Source: Abditibacteriaceae bacterium
GTDB taxonomy: Bacteria > Armatimonadota > Abditibacteriia > Abditibacteriales > Abditibacteriaceae
Reading direction: 5' to 3'
DNA: 64,000 bases
Assembly (NCBI GenBank): GCA_019239895.1
Contig: JAFAZH010000004.1
Span: 1 to 64,000 of the forward strand
Shown here: piece by piece, positions 44,318-52,088 of the stretch
Numbering within the stretch: the stretch's first letter is position 1
Layout: each line of letters begins with the position of its first letter
Notes under the pieces: model-generated
The model's database searches: none
Seen by the model: only the letters and a program-made list of their open reading frames with translations
What the model was told of the DNA's origin: nothing
Position numbers and translations under genes: made by a program

Positions 44318-44455
44318 CCGGGCATTGAAATACCCGGCGGGGAGGCGGTCAAGCCGCCAAGCGTCCTACCGGACGCCACACAGTAGAGCAGTGGTCTAAG
44401 GCCGTCCGCGAGGACGGTTGGCTTTAGCTTCCCCACCGGGTATTTCAATGCCCGG
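44318..44455. repeat. Multi-branched structured element between clpP and clpX
   Basis: A perfect 20-base outer stem (44318-44337 starting CCGGGCATTGAAATA, exact complement of 44436-44455) is extended by GGGGA/TCCCC. It encloses three separate hairpins: GGCGG-TCAAG-CCGCC, GCGTCC-TACC-GGACGC and CCGTCC-GCGA-GGACGG. The design is cloverleaf-like, unlike the simple heptamer hairpins. It could be a mobile structured repeat or an RNA. Its outer words resemble dispersed repeats I recall from other phyla. Confidence 0.85.
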
Positions 44456-44594
44456 TACGGTTAGACTTAGCAGAGCGGCTACAATCTTAAAGCAAACCTG
44501 TTAGTCTCTTCGTCGTCTTAAATTCCGTAGCTGTTTAGTTTGTTTGTGAACCCTTGCTCAGTAAATGAGGGTTCGAGGTGAAGGAGCATTATCC

Positions 44595-45935
44595 GTGGCA
44601 ATGTTTGGGGAAGATCGTGAAAACCTGCGATGTTCATTTTGCGGTAAGCGGCGGGAGCAAGTCGCTAATTTAATCGCTGGCCCCGGTGTTTATATTTGTG
44701 TGGAATGCGTTGATCTGTGCAACGAGATCATCGGCAAAGAAGTGCGCCCGGAAGCTGCCGAGCAGAGCGCCAAGATGCGTGCGCTGCCCAAGCCCAAAGA
44801 GATTGTGGACGTACTCGATCAATATGTGGTGGGACAAGAACACGCCAAGCGTATCCTGGCGGTAGCCGTTTACAACCATTACAAGCGGATTGCGATGCAA
44901 GAGGCCGGGCCAGCTCATGACGGCGTGGAACTTGAAAAGAGCAATATTCTATTGATTGGCCCCACCGGTTGCGGCAAGACGCTTTTAGCCAAGACCCTGG
45001 CGAAGATTTTGAATGTGCCCTTCACCATTGCCGATGCCACAACTTTAACTGAAGCGGGTTACGTGGGCGAAGATGTGGAGAACATTCTGCTCAAGCTGAT
45101 TCAGGCTGCTGATGGCGACCCGGAAGCCGCGCAACGCGGGATTGTCTATATTGACGAAATTGATAAGATTACGCGCAAAAGCGATAACCCATCTATCACC
45201 CGTGATGTGTCGGGCGAAGGCGTGCAGCAAGCCCTCTTAAAAATTCTCGAAGGCACTGTCGCTGCCGTGCCACCGCAGGGTGGGCGCAAGCATCCGCAAC
45301 AAGAATATATTCAGATTGATACCACCGGCATTCTCTTTATCTGCGGTGGCGCTTTTGAAGGTCTCGATACCGTCATCGAGCGGCGGGTGCGCGAATCTAC
45401 CATAGGCTTCCGCTCCACTCCGGTCAGCAAGATTTCTGATTCCTTACAGCGTGCGGAACTGTTGCGCCAGGTGGTGCCTGATGACTTGCTGCGCCACGGT
45501 TTTATTCCCGAATTTATTGGCCGTCTACCGGTTATCACCACGCTTGAGCCATTGGACGAGAAGGCCATGATTAACATCTTGACCGAACCGCGCAATGCAC
45601 TCACCAAGCAATATGCTAAGATGATGGCTGCCGATGGCGTGGAGTTGCAGTTCACTCCAGAAGCACTGAAAAAGATCGCCCATCAAGCCATGCTGCGCCG
45701 TACCGGAGCGCGGGCGTTGCGTTCGATTCTCGAAGAGACGATGACTAACGTCATGTATGAGGTGCCATCACTGAAAGGCATCGCGCAGTGTGTCATTGAT
45801 GAGAAGGCGATTGGCGAAGGCGACGAACCTAAGTTAATTACCCGCGAACAATTGCTATCCGAAAGCCGCGAAGAACGCTTGCGCCAGGAACGGCTCAACG
45901 AAGACGACCGCAAAGAATCGGCAGAAGCCGCGTAA
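44595..45935 (+). CDS. clpX: ATP-dependent Clp protease ATP-binding subunit ClpX
   Basis: AAA+ unfoldase, about 446 residues. An N-terminal four-Cys zinc domain ([11 protein letters not shown]…[10 protein letters not shown]) recruits substrates and adaptors. Walker A is [18 protein letters not shown], Walker B is [11 protein letters not shown], and the ClpP-contacting IGF loop appears as STIGFRS. The sensor 2 region is [15 protein letters not shown] 44595 is preferred because AAGGAG lies eight bases upstream (44581-44586). ATG 44565 and ATG 44601 are alternatives in the same frame. It follows clpP in a canonical order. Confidence 0.96.
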   Translation: MAMFGEDRENLRCSFCGKRREQVANLIAGPGVYICVECVDLCNEIIGKEVRPEAAEQSAKMRALPKPKEIVDVLDQYVVGQEHAKRILAVAVYNHYKRIAMQEAGPAHDGVELEKSNILLIGPTGCGKTLLAKTLAKILNVPFTIADATTLTEAGYVGEDVENILLKLIQAADGDPEAAQRGIVYIDEIDKITRKSDNPSITRDVSGEGVQQALLKILEGTVAAVPPQGGRKHPQQEYIQIDTTGILFICGGAFEGLDTVIERRVRESTIGFRSTPVSKISDSLQRAELLRQVVPDDLLRHGFIPEFIGRLPVITTLEPLDEKAMINILTEPRNALTKQYAKMMAADGVELQFTPEALKKIAHQAMLRRTGARALRSILEETMTNVMYEVPSLKGIAQCVIDEKAIGEGDEPKLITREQLLSESREERLRQERLNEDDRKESAEAA

Positions 45936-45937
45936 CC

Positions 45938-46029
45938 AAGTGCTGAGTTATGAGTGCTGAGTCCTGAGTAGTTAGCCACAAACTGACTACGCAAACGCTC
46001 AGCACTTGGAACTCAGCACTCAGCACTTT
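45938..46029. repeat. AGTGCTG heptamer inverted repeat between clpX and lon
   Basis: Left words AGTGCTG, AGTTATG, AGTGCTG, AGTCCTG. Right words CTCAGCA, CTTGGAA, CTCAGCA, CTCAGCA mirror them. It begins three bases after the clpX stop and ends five bases before the lon ATG, so the spacer is essentially all repeat. Confidence 0.93.
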
Positions 46030-46034
46030 AACTA

Positions 46035-48497
46035 ATGGCAAGTAAACGTAAAACTCCCTCTAAGAAAACATCCAAAAATAATCTCCCGCGTCCGGTGCCA
46101 GTCGTGCCGATGCGCGGCATGGTGGCATTTCCCTCAATGGTGCTGCCGCTCTTTATTGGGCGCGAGAAATCGGTGGCGGCTTTAGAAGCGGCGGCGCAGG
46201 CCGATAAGATGCTGCTGCTCGTAGCGCAACGCAGTGATGCGATTGAAGAACCAGAAGCCTCTGACCTCTTTGAGTTCGGCACCCTCGCCGAAGTCATGCA
46301 GATGCTCAAGATGCCCGATGGCAATGTGCGCGTGGTGGTTGAAGGCCGCGAGCGCGTGCGCGTCAATGAGTTTATTCAAGATAAGCCTTTCTTTATTGCG
46401 ACAGTAACGCCTGTTGCAGAAGAGGCCACAACCAATACTCCCACCGTGCAGGCCGTTATGCGTCGCCTAAAGACGCAATTCGAGCAAGCGGTCAATCTTT
46501 CCAAAACCTTGCCGCCAGAAGCCCTGCAAAACGCGCAGACCATAGATAAACCAGGAGCACTTTCGGATTTAGTCGCCAGCTACCTGGAAGTTGCAGTCGA
46601 ACAGCGCCAACAAATCTTGGAAGCCCTTGCGCCCGTGGATCGCGCCAAGTTGGTCTCTGATCTCTTAACTCAGGAACTTCAAGTCCTGGAAATAGACCGC
46701 GAATTGGATTCGCAGGTGCGCGAGGGCGTTAATGAGAGCCAGCGTGAGTATTTTCTACGCGAGCGCATGAAGGCCATTCAGGAGAAATTGGGCGACCGCG
46801 ATTCCTCATTCAAAGAAGCTGACCAACTGCGCCAGCGCGTGGATGGGGCAGAGATGAGCGAGGAGGCCAAGGAAAAAGCCCTGGCTGAAATTGACCGTCT
46901 GGAAAAGATGCCGCCCATTGCACCGGAAGTCTCGGTCATTCGCACCTATGTCGAATTGATGTGCGATTTGCCCTGGAACAAACGTACGGCGGACGATTAC
47001 AATATCAATCACTCGCAAGAAGTGCTGGACGAAGATCACTACGCCCTGGAGAAAATTAAAGACCGCGTCATTGAGTTCCTCGCCGTGCGCAAGCTTAATC
47101 CCAGTTCCAAAGGCCCGATTCTGTGTTTCATCGGCCCACCTGGTGTGGGCAAAACCAGCATCGGAAAATCTATTGCGCGCGCTTTGGGACGCGAATTTAT
47201 CCGCGTGTCTGTCGGCGGCATTCACGATGAGGCCGAAATTCGTGGGCATCGTCGCACCTATATAGGCTCCATGCCAGGCCGCATTATCTCCGCCATGCGC
47301 CGGGTGAAAGTCAAGAATCCGGTCTTTATGTTGGACGAAATAGACAAGTTAGGCCACGATTTTCGCGGCGACCCTTCTTCGGCCCTGTTGGAAGCCCTAG
47401 ACCCGGAGCAGAATACGGCTTTTAGCGACCATTACCTGGAAGTGCCCTTTGACCTCTCCGAAGTGATGTTCATCGCTACTGGCAACCTGCTCGACCCCAT
47501 TCCGGCTGCGTTGCGTGACCGCTTGGAAGTCTTGCGCTTTCCCGGTTACACCGAAGCGGAGAAGCACACCATTGCACGCCAATTCTTGATTCCCAAGCAG
47601 ATGAAGGAAAACGGCATCACCGAAGCGAATATTGACTTCACTGATGCCGGGGTGACGCAGCTTATCCGCGACTATACCCGCGAGGCTGGCGTGCGGAATT
47701 TAGAACGCGAAGTAGGCACTGTCTGTCGCAAAATCGCTCGTGAAGTGGCTGCCGAAAAGCGGAGTAAGGTTGCTTCCATTACCCCCACCAGCCTGCAAGA
47801 GTATCTGGGGCCGCGCAAGTTTATTTACGGCATGGCTCAGGAAGAAGATGAAGTTGGTGTAGCTCAGGGCTTGGCCTGGACGGAAGTCGGCGGCGAATTG
47901 ATGCCGATTGAAGTTTCCCTGGTGGCAGGACAGGGCACGACCAAACTCACGGGTAATCTGGGTAATGTGATGAAGGAATCGTGCGAGGCCGCCATGACCT
48001 ACGCCCGCGCCCACGCTGATGACCTTGGCATTGATGGCGACTGGACAAAAAAGCACGACGCCCACATCCATGTACCCTCCGGCGCTGTGCCCAAAGATGG
48101 CCCGTCCGCTGGCGTAGCCATTGCCGTCGCTCTCGTCTCGGCGATGATCGGCAAGCCCGTGCGCAAGGAAGTCGCTATGAGCGGCGAAATCTCGCTACGC
48201 GGTCGAGTTATGGCTATTGGCGGCGTCAAGGAAAAAGTCCTAGCGGCCCATCGTGCCGGAGTCAAGGAAATCCTGCTACCCGCCGAGAATGAGCGGGACT
48301 TAGATGACATCCCTAACGAGGTGCGCCAGACACTAACGTTTCACTGGGTGGATAGATTGGATGACGCTATTAAATTCGCTTTAGTGCAACCGCCAAAAAT
48401 TCACACCAATGGTCACGTCAACGGACACGTTGCGCAGAATGGACATAATGGGGCTAAAGCGAAAGTTAAGCCTAAGCGGACTGCTCGTAAGACCTAA
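46035..48497 (+). CDS. lon: ATP-dependent protease Lon
   Basis: 820 residues. LonN substrate-binding domain (RPVPVVPMRGMVAFPSMVLPLFIGREKS), coiled helix, AAA+ module with Walker A CFIGPPGVGKTSIGKSIA, Walker B VFMLDEIDKLG, and the Lon Ser-Lys protease domain (HVPSGAVPKDGPSAGVAIA with catalytic Ser, and GVKEKVLAAHRAGVKEILLP with catalytic Lys). The C-terminal tail is Asn/Gly/Lys-rich. No Shine-Dalgarno precedes ATG; only the end of a heptamer repeat. The stop codon TAA (48495-48497) is part of the inverted repeat that starts at 48491. Confidence 0.97.
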   Translation: MASKRKTPSKKTSKNNLPRPVPVVPMRGMVAFPSMVLPLFIGREKSVAALEAAAQADKMLLLVAQRSDAIEEPEASDLFEFGTLAEVMQMLKMPDGNVRVVVEGRERVRVNEFIQDKPFFIATVTPVAEEATTNTPTVQAVMRRLKTQFEQAVNLSKTLPPEALQNAQTIDKPGALSDLVASYLEVAVEQRQQILEALAPVDRAKLVSDLLTQELQVLEIDRELDSQVREGVNESQREYFLRERMKAIQEKLGDRDSSFKEADQLRQRVDGAEMSEEAKEKALAEIDRLEKMPPIAPEVSVIRTYVELMCDLPWNKRTADDYNINHSQEVLDEDHYALEKIKDRVIEFLAVRKLNPSSKGPILCFIGPPGVGKTSIGKSIARALGREFIRVSVGGIHDEAEIRGHRRTYIGSMPGRIISAMRRVKVKNPVFMLDEIDKLGHDFRGDPSSALLEALDPEQNTAFSDHYLEVPFDLSEVMFIATGNLLDPIPAALRDRLEVLRFPGYTEAEKHTIARQFLIPKQMKENGITEANIDFTDAGVTQLIRDYTREAGVRNLEREVGTVCRKIAREVAAEKRSKVASITPTSLQEYLGPRKFIYGMAQEEDEVGVAQGLAWTEVGGELMPIEVSLVAGQGTTKLTGNLGNVMKESCEAAMTYARAHADDLGIDGDWTKKHDAHIHVPSGAVPKDGPSAGVAIAVALVSAMIGKPVRKEVAMSGEISLRGRVMAIGGVKEKVLAAHRAGVKEILLPAENERDLDDIPNEVRQTLTFHWVDRLDDAIKFALVQPPKIHTNGHVNGHVAQNGHNGAKAKVKPKRTARKT

Positions 48498-48717
48498 CCC
48501 CCCGTCTTCCAGCCCATACGACAGCATATTGATGCTATCGTATGGGCACCCAATCTTCCCGGCATGGGAAGGAGGTGTCAAAGGTATAACGTTGGGGGAT
48601 AATACTTTCTCTCTTCCTGCTTTATAAATCCACTCTATCATGAAACGTAGTTTTAACCCGTTAATCATCCTCAGACTCCCCCTTCCCGTGCCGGGAAGGG
48701 GGACGGGGGGTTAGGTC
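48491..48717. repeat. ACCTAACCCC family inverted repeat, copy 2, with a nested palindrome
   Basis: Outer arms GACCTAACCCCCCGTC (48491-48506) and its exact complement ending 48717. Inner arms CTTCCCGGCATGGGAAGG and CCTTCCCGTGCCGGGAAGG also pair. The left arm is split by a foreign palindrome at 48513-48546 (CCCATACGA…TCGTATGGG around AGCAT/ATGCT). The element provides the lon stop codon and ends one base before the nadD TTG start. Confidence 0.92.
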
Positions 48718-49344
48718 TTGCGTATTGGTTTAATGGGCGGGACATTTGATCCGATTCACTATGGGCATTTGTTCTTGGCGGAAGAAGCCAGGGTGCGCTG
48801 CCGGTTAGATCAAGTTATCTTCTTCCCCAACCATCAACCGGCCCACAAGCAGGGCAAAAAGGCCCACCTTGACCCCCGAACCCGTTATGAACTCACGGCG
48901 CTAGCGATTCGGGATAATCCATATTTTCAGATTTCTCGTATCGAGATAGACCGTTCCGGCCCCTCTTATGCTTTCGATACTCTCCACCGTTTTCAGGATC
49001 AGTTTCAAGCCGAGCTTGGCCAGGAAGTTGAGTTATTCTACATCGTGGGTGCCGACTCGATGGAAGAAGTTCTCACCTGGTATCGCGGTGCGGAACTATT
49101 CGACTTATGCCGCTTTATCGCTGGGACACGACCCGGCTATTCCTTAGAAGTGGCACGCGCCCAACTCACCCCACAGCAAGCGGCACGGGTGGAGTGGCTG
49201 GAAATCCCCGGCCTGCACATCGCCAGCAGCGCCTTACGACAACGGGTGCAGGCAGGCTTGCCTATCCGCTATTTAACACCGGACGCTATTGTTGAAGAGA
49301 TTGTGCAGCGTGGCCTCTACCGTGATTCACAGGCAATTTCGTAA
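48718..49344 (+). CDS. nadD: Nicotinate-nucleotide adenylyltransferase
   Basis: 208 residues. It adenylates nicotinate mononucleotide in NAD synthesis. The nucleotidyltransferase motif GGTFDPIHYGHL is at residues 7-18, followed by FFPNHQPAHK, SRIEIDRSGPSYAFDTL, FYIVGADSMEEVLTWY and the ISSTxxR-like IASSALRQRV. Start TTG 48718 directly follows a palindromic repeat and lacks a Shine-Dalgarno; the in-frame ATG at residue 6 would cut the fold. nadD-rsfS order is conserved. Confidence 0.95.
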   Translation: MRIGLMGGTFDPIHYGHLFLAEEARVRCRLDQVIFFPNHQPAHKQGKKAHLDPRTRYELTALAIRDNPYFQISRIEIDRSGPSYAFDTLHRFQDQFQAELGQEVELFYIVGADSMEEVLTWYRGAELFDLCRFIAGTRPGYSLEVARAQLTPQQAARVEWLEIPGLHIASSALRQRVQAGLPIRYLTPDAIVEEIVQRGLYRDSQAIS

Positions 49345-49453
49345 TCGGACGCAAAACTTCGTTACGCTATGCTGCGCAACGCCAGCTTTCGCTATTTATT
49401 TTATAGCGTATAAATAGCGCATGAAATTAGCGTAGCGAAGCTTGGCGTCCCAT
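49345..49453. repeat. GGGACGC/GCGTCCC palindromic element, copy 3
   Basis: It opens TCGGACGCAAAAC directly after the nadD stop and closes TTGGCGTCCCAT. The interior ATAGCGCATGAAATTAGCGTA matches copy 1. The 49454-49620 stretch is leader of rsfS with nothing else seen. Confidence 0.9.
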
Positions 49454-49620
49454 TGAATATTTACCAGAACCTAACTTCCCGCTGTGCGTCAGACTTTGCC
49501 TATACACAGGGGAACACCATAGATGCACATGGAGCGTGACAATCTTAGTCGGGGCACGTTGCTATGAGTAGCTAACGATGGCCGCAACATTTGAAGGAGA
49601 GAGTTATTAGCACAAACGAT

Positions 49621-50070
49621 ATGACAACTCAGACAGCGGTGACAACCACCCCTCACATATTAGCGGCAGACGATAGTGAAGGCCGGATGCAGATGATCTG
49701 CACGGCAGCCGATGAATATAAGGCGCGCAATATCGTAGTACTGGATATGCGCGGCCAAACCATTGTCGCAGACTTTTTTATTATCTGTAGTGGCACCAGC
49801 ACCACCCATATCCAGAGCATCGCCGATGGCATCCAGGATCGGTTGCGGGAGAGGGCGCGTTTACGGGCCAAGTCGGAAGGTGATTCCCGTAGTTTCTGGA
49901 TTATCCTTGACTACAGCGATGTAATCGTGCATATTTTTGATGAGGAAACCCGCGAGTTTTACGACCTGGAACGGTTATGGGCCGATGCCAAAGTCATTCC
50001 CTGGTCGGCAGAGCATGAAGCGGAGGCAACAGCGGGTAGTGGCAATAGTTTTGAGCATCAGTCAGAATAG
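49621..50070 (+). CDS. rsfS: Ribosomal silencing factor RsfS
   Basis: It binds uL14 on the 50S subunit and blocks subunit joining when nutrients are low. 149 residues from ATG 49621. The RsfS core has DEYKARNIVVLDMRGQTIVADFFIICSGTSTTHIQSIADGI and DYSDVIVHIFDEETREFYDLERLWADAKVI. An N-terminal stretch of about 25 residues and a C-terminal Glu/Ala/Ser tail are extra. AAGGAG (49594-49599) is too far (21 bases) from this ATG but lies six bases before an in-frame ATT (49606), a possible rare non-canonical start. A TTG at 49591 is also in frame. Confidence 0.93.
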   Translation: MTTQTAVTTTPHILAADDSEGRMQMICTAADEYKARNIVVLDMRGQTIVADFFIICSGTSTTHIQSIADGIQDRLRERARLRAKSEGDSRSFWIILDYSDVIVHIFDEETREFYDLERLWADAKVIPWSAEHEAEATAGSGNSFEHQSE

Positions 50071-50139
50071 AGAATAAGAACTTTTCAGGATAAATGCTCA
50101 GCTTAGATCAGATGCTATTTTCGAGTGCGATAAAAAATC

Positions 50140-50360
50140 ATAGGGTGCGTCAGGAAACGGCTGCCTCCCCGCGTCGGGGGGGATGGGCCAGATCCCGCTT
50201 AAGGCGAGCTTCGAGGTTGCGACCTAAAAGGTTGCACAGGCCGAGGTTTCAATCTGCACTGGCACTATGCCACGCAGTCAACGCCCGGCGCGGGAGTCTG
50301 CCTTGCTACGCACTTTAATGCGCATCTTGCAAAGCACTTCCACGCCGGGCGTTGTTTTTT
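50140..50360 (+). ncRNA. Candidate structured non-coding RNA with intrinsic terminator
   Basis: The rsfS to 50533 spacer contains GC-rich hairpins in series: CCCC-GCGT-CGGGG near 50170, AGGT-TGCG-ACCT near 50213, and CTGC…TGGCA-CTA-TGCCA…GCAG at about 50254-50276. It ends in a long imperfect hairpin (50279-50290 CAACGCCCGGCG with 50343-50354) followed by TTTTTT. No reading frame of note. It does not match RNase P, tmRNA or riboswitch signatures I can recognise. The long imperfect terminal hairpin raises 6S RNA as a weak possibility. Confidence 0.4.
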
Positions 50361-50374
50361 ATACAGGGATGTAC

Positions 50375-50493
50375 GGGACGCAACGCTCAGCTACGCTAAT
50401 TACATGCGCAATTGAGACGCTATTATTCAGTAATTCAGTCCATAGCGTCAGCTTGCGCTGCGCAGCATAGCGTAACGGAGTTTTGCGTCCCAT
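50375..50493. repeat. GGGACGC/GCGTCCC palindromic element, copy 4
   Basis: It opens GGGACGCAACGC and closes AACGGAGTTTTGCGTCCCAT, sharing the CTACGCTAATTACATGCGC and CATAGCGTAACG phrases with copies 1-3. Confidence 0.9.
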
Positions 50494-50532
50494 CTGAATG
50501 TCTCGGCAGAATGGAAGTTGTGGTGAATAGCC

Positions 50533-51369
50533 GTGAGTGAAAGTAATTCTATCAATCCAACGCAGACGGCCAAGCCTACGGTTCCAGCAACGCAGGCCAG
50601 CGCGACTACGGCTCCGCCTGTTGCCAGACCTGAGGCCAGGCGAGACGCAGCGAAAGGGCCAGTTAAAAAGCCGGAAGGCAACGACCTTTTTCGCACCGAG
50701 AAAGCCGGGGCTTTGGTAATGGCAGCACGCATGGCATTGCGTAAAGGTCAAAAAGAAGAGGCGCGGGCCAAGTTGCAGCAAGCCTTTGCGCTCTCGCCAA
50801 CCGATTGCAGCGCGATTGAATTGCTGGGCGATATTTATCTGGAAGAAGCCGAGCAGGAAAAGGCGATTCAGGTTTTTGAGAAGGGCCTAAAATATCACCC
50901 GCGCCATCATGCCTTTGAAGAGAAAATGGCTCTGGCGCACCTCGACTTAGACGAGATGCGGCGCGATGAAGAGCGTAAAAAGCTCTTTTTAGAGCAAGGC
51001 ATTATCGAGAAAGATAAGTGGATGGATCGTAAGCCCAGCGTGGCTTTAACGCTTTCGATGTTAATACCGGGAGCAGGCCAGGTTTATAATGAGGAAAACG
51101 AGCGGGCCGCGGCGTTCTTTACGGTCTGGGTAGTGACATTCTTAGCGTGGTATTATCCGCTGGCTACAGCGATCAAACAGGTCACGAGTACGAAGATACA
51201 CCGCCTGAATGATCTCGGCGCTGGGATTGGAGCTTTAGGTAGTTTTGCCAAGTTTATGCTGGTGCTGATCGGCACGGTGTGGCTGGTCAGTTATGTGTGG
51301 GCTGTAGTGGATGCCTATATGGGTGCCGAACGCGCCAATCGAGAAAGACGGCAGGAGTTCGGCGTATAG
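50533..51369 (+). CDS. TPR protein with C-terminal multi-span membrane domain
   Basis: 278 residues from GTG. N-terminal Thr/Pro/Ala-rich disordered region (1-55), then two or three TPR-like repeats (AARMALRKGQKEEARAKLQQAFALSPTDCSAIELLGDIYLEEAEQEKAIQVFEKGLKYHP). The C-terminal half carries SVALTLSMLIPGAGQVYNEENERAAAFF and further hydrophobic helices (VWVVTFLAWYYPLATAI, FMLVLIGTVWLVSYVWAVVDAYMG), as in small TM2/DUF5683-like membrane proteins with the IPGxGQxYN phrase. No catalytic motif is visible. Cytoplasmic TPRs anchored to the membrane are inferred. Confidence 0.75.
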   Translation: MSESNSINPTQTAKPTVPATQASATTAPPVARPEARRDAAKGPVKKPEGNDLFRTEKAGALVMAARMALRKGQKEEARAKLQQAFALSPTDCSAIELLGDIYLEEAEQEKAIQVFEKGLKYHPRHHAFEEKMALAHLDLDEMRRDEERKKLFLEQGIIEKDKWMDRKPSVALTLSMLIPGAGQVYNEENERAAAFFTVWVVTFLAWYYPLATAIKQVTSTKIHRLNDLGAGIGALGSFAKFMLVLIGTVWLVSYVWAVVDAYMGAERANRERRQEFGV

Positions 51370-51389
51370 ATAAAAGGGTCATTTAATTT

Positions 51390-51429
51390 TGGAAAGGAGT
51401 CGGTTGTACGGAAGCCGTACTTAAAAGTG
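51390..51429 (+). promoter_or_regulatory. Ribosome binding site separated from its start by a hairpin
   Basis: GGAAAGGAG (51391-51399) is followed by hairpin GTACGG-AAG-CCGTAC (51406-51420) and then TTAAAAGTG with the start GTG at 51427. Spacing is 27 bases in line but about 12 when the hairpin is folded out, so the structure may bring the site close to the start. Confidence 0.45.
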
Positions 51430-51960
51430 GACGTTATGGAAACTGGTATTCTCGTTCTCAATCACAACTTTGAGCCATTGAACATCTGCGGACGGCGGCG
51501 CGCCATGATCCTGGTGTTATTAGGCAAAGCCGAAGTCGTGCGCTTCAGTGACAACATACTCCGCTCAGCCGAGGACGAGTACCCCGTACCGTCGGTGCTG
51601 AGGCTGCACGAAAACATCAAGCGTCCGATGCCAACGCTGAAGATTTCGCGCAAGTCGGTGCTCGCGCGCGACGACTACACCTGCCAGTACTGCGGCTCCA
51701 AATCCAACCTGACCATTGACCATGTGTTTCCACGTCATCGCGGCGGCGAGACCACCTGGGAGAACATGGTGTGCTGCTGCCTGCGCTGCAACAACAAGAA
51801 GGGGCCGCGCACGCCTTCCGAAGCCGGAATGCGCCTGCCTCACCCGCCGCGCAAGCCGCGCTATGTGCCCTTCATCGCTTTCCCGCGCTTCATGTCCGCG
51901 ATCCGTCGCCCGGAGTGGAGTGAGTTCTTGGAAGGCTATGGCAAGGGGCTGGAGAGGTAG
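51427..51960 (+). CDS. HNH endonuclease family protein
   Basis: 177 residues. N-terminal strand-rich domain (ILVLNHNFEPLNICGRRRAMILVLLGKAEVV) followed by a McrA-type HNH core: RKSVLARDDYTCQYCGSKSNLTIDHVFPRHRGGETTWENMVCCCLRCNNKKGPRTPSEAGMRL, with CxxC zinc ligands and IDHV catalytic His. This layout is the widely conserved single-copy chromosomal HNH family found in Cyanobacteria, Actinobacteria and others, of unclear biological role. The gene is visibly more GC-rich than its neighbours. GTG 51427 or ATG 51436 could be the start. Confidence 0.88.
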   Translation: MDVMETGILVLNHNFEPLNICGRRRAMILVLLGKAEVVRFSDNILRSAEDEYPVPSVLRLHENIKRPMPTLKISRKSVLARDDYTCQYCGSKSNLTIDHVFPRHRGGETTWENMVCCCLRCNNKKGPRTPSEAGMRLPHPPRKPRYVPFIAFPRFMSAIRRPEWSEFLEGYGKGLER

Positions 51961-51964
51961 GCAT

Positions 51965-52082
51965 GACAAGGTGAGGGGGTGACAAGGTGAAAGGGTGTAG
52001 AGGTAGGACTATTTGTTTAGGCTTACCCTTAGATTAACGACTACCTTTTCTTCCCTTTCACCTTGTCACCCCCTCACCTTGT
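51965..52082. repeat. Octamer inverted repeat (NNNNGGTG words) between convergent genes
   Basis: Left words ACAAGGTG, AGGGGGTG, ACAAGGTG, AAAGGGTG (51966-51997). The right arm 52051-52082 is almost the exact reverse complement. The period is eight here, not seven. It lies between the HNH gene and the convergent Agl23-like gene and fills the spacer. Confidence 0.92.
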
Positions 52083-52088
52083 AACAGC

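Noticed and set aside
44318..44455. HEARO/omega RNA of an IscB system
   Set aside because: No IscB-like RuvC-HNH gene is adjacent; the HNH genes at 41084 and 51427 lack RuvC segments. Kept only as a structured element.
50094..50318. Small ORF in the rsfS downstream spacer
   Set aside because: It is Arg-rich with no ribosome binding site and overlaps stable hairpins of the RNA candidate; composition is not protein-like.
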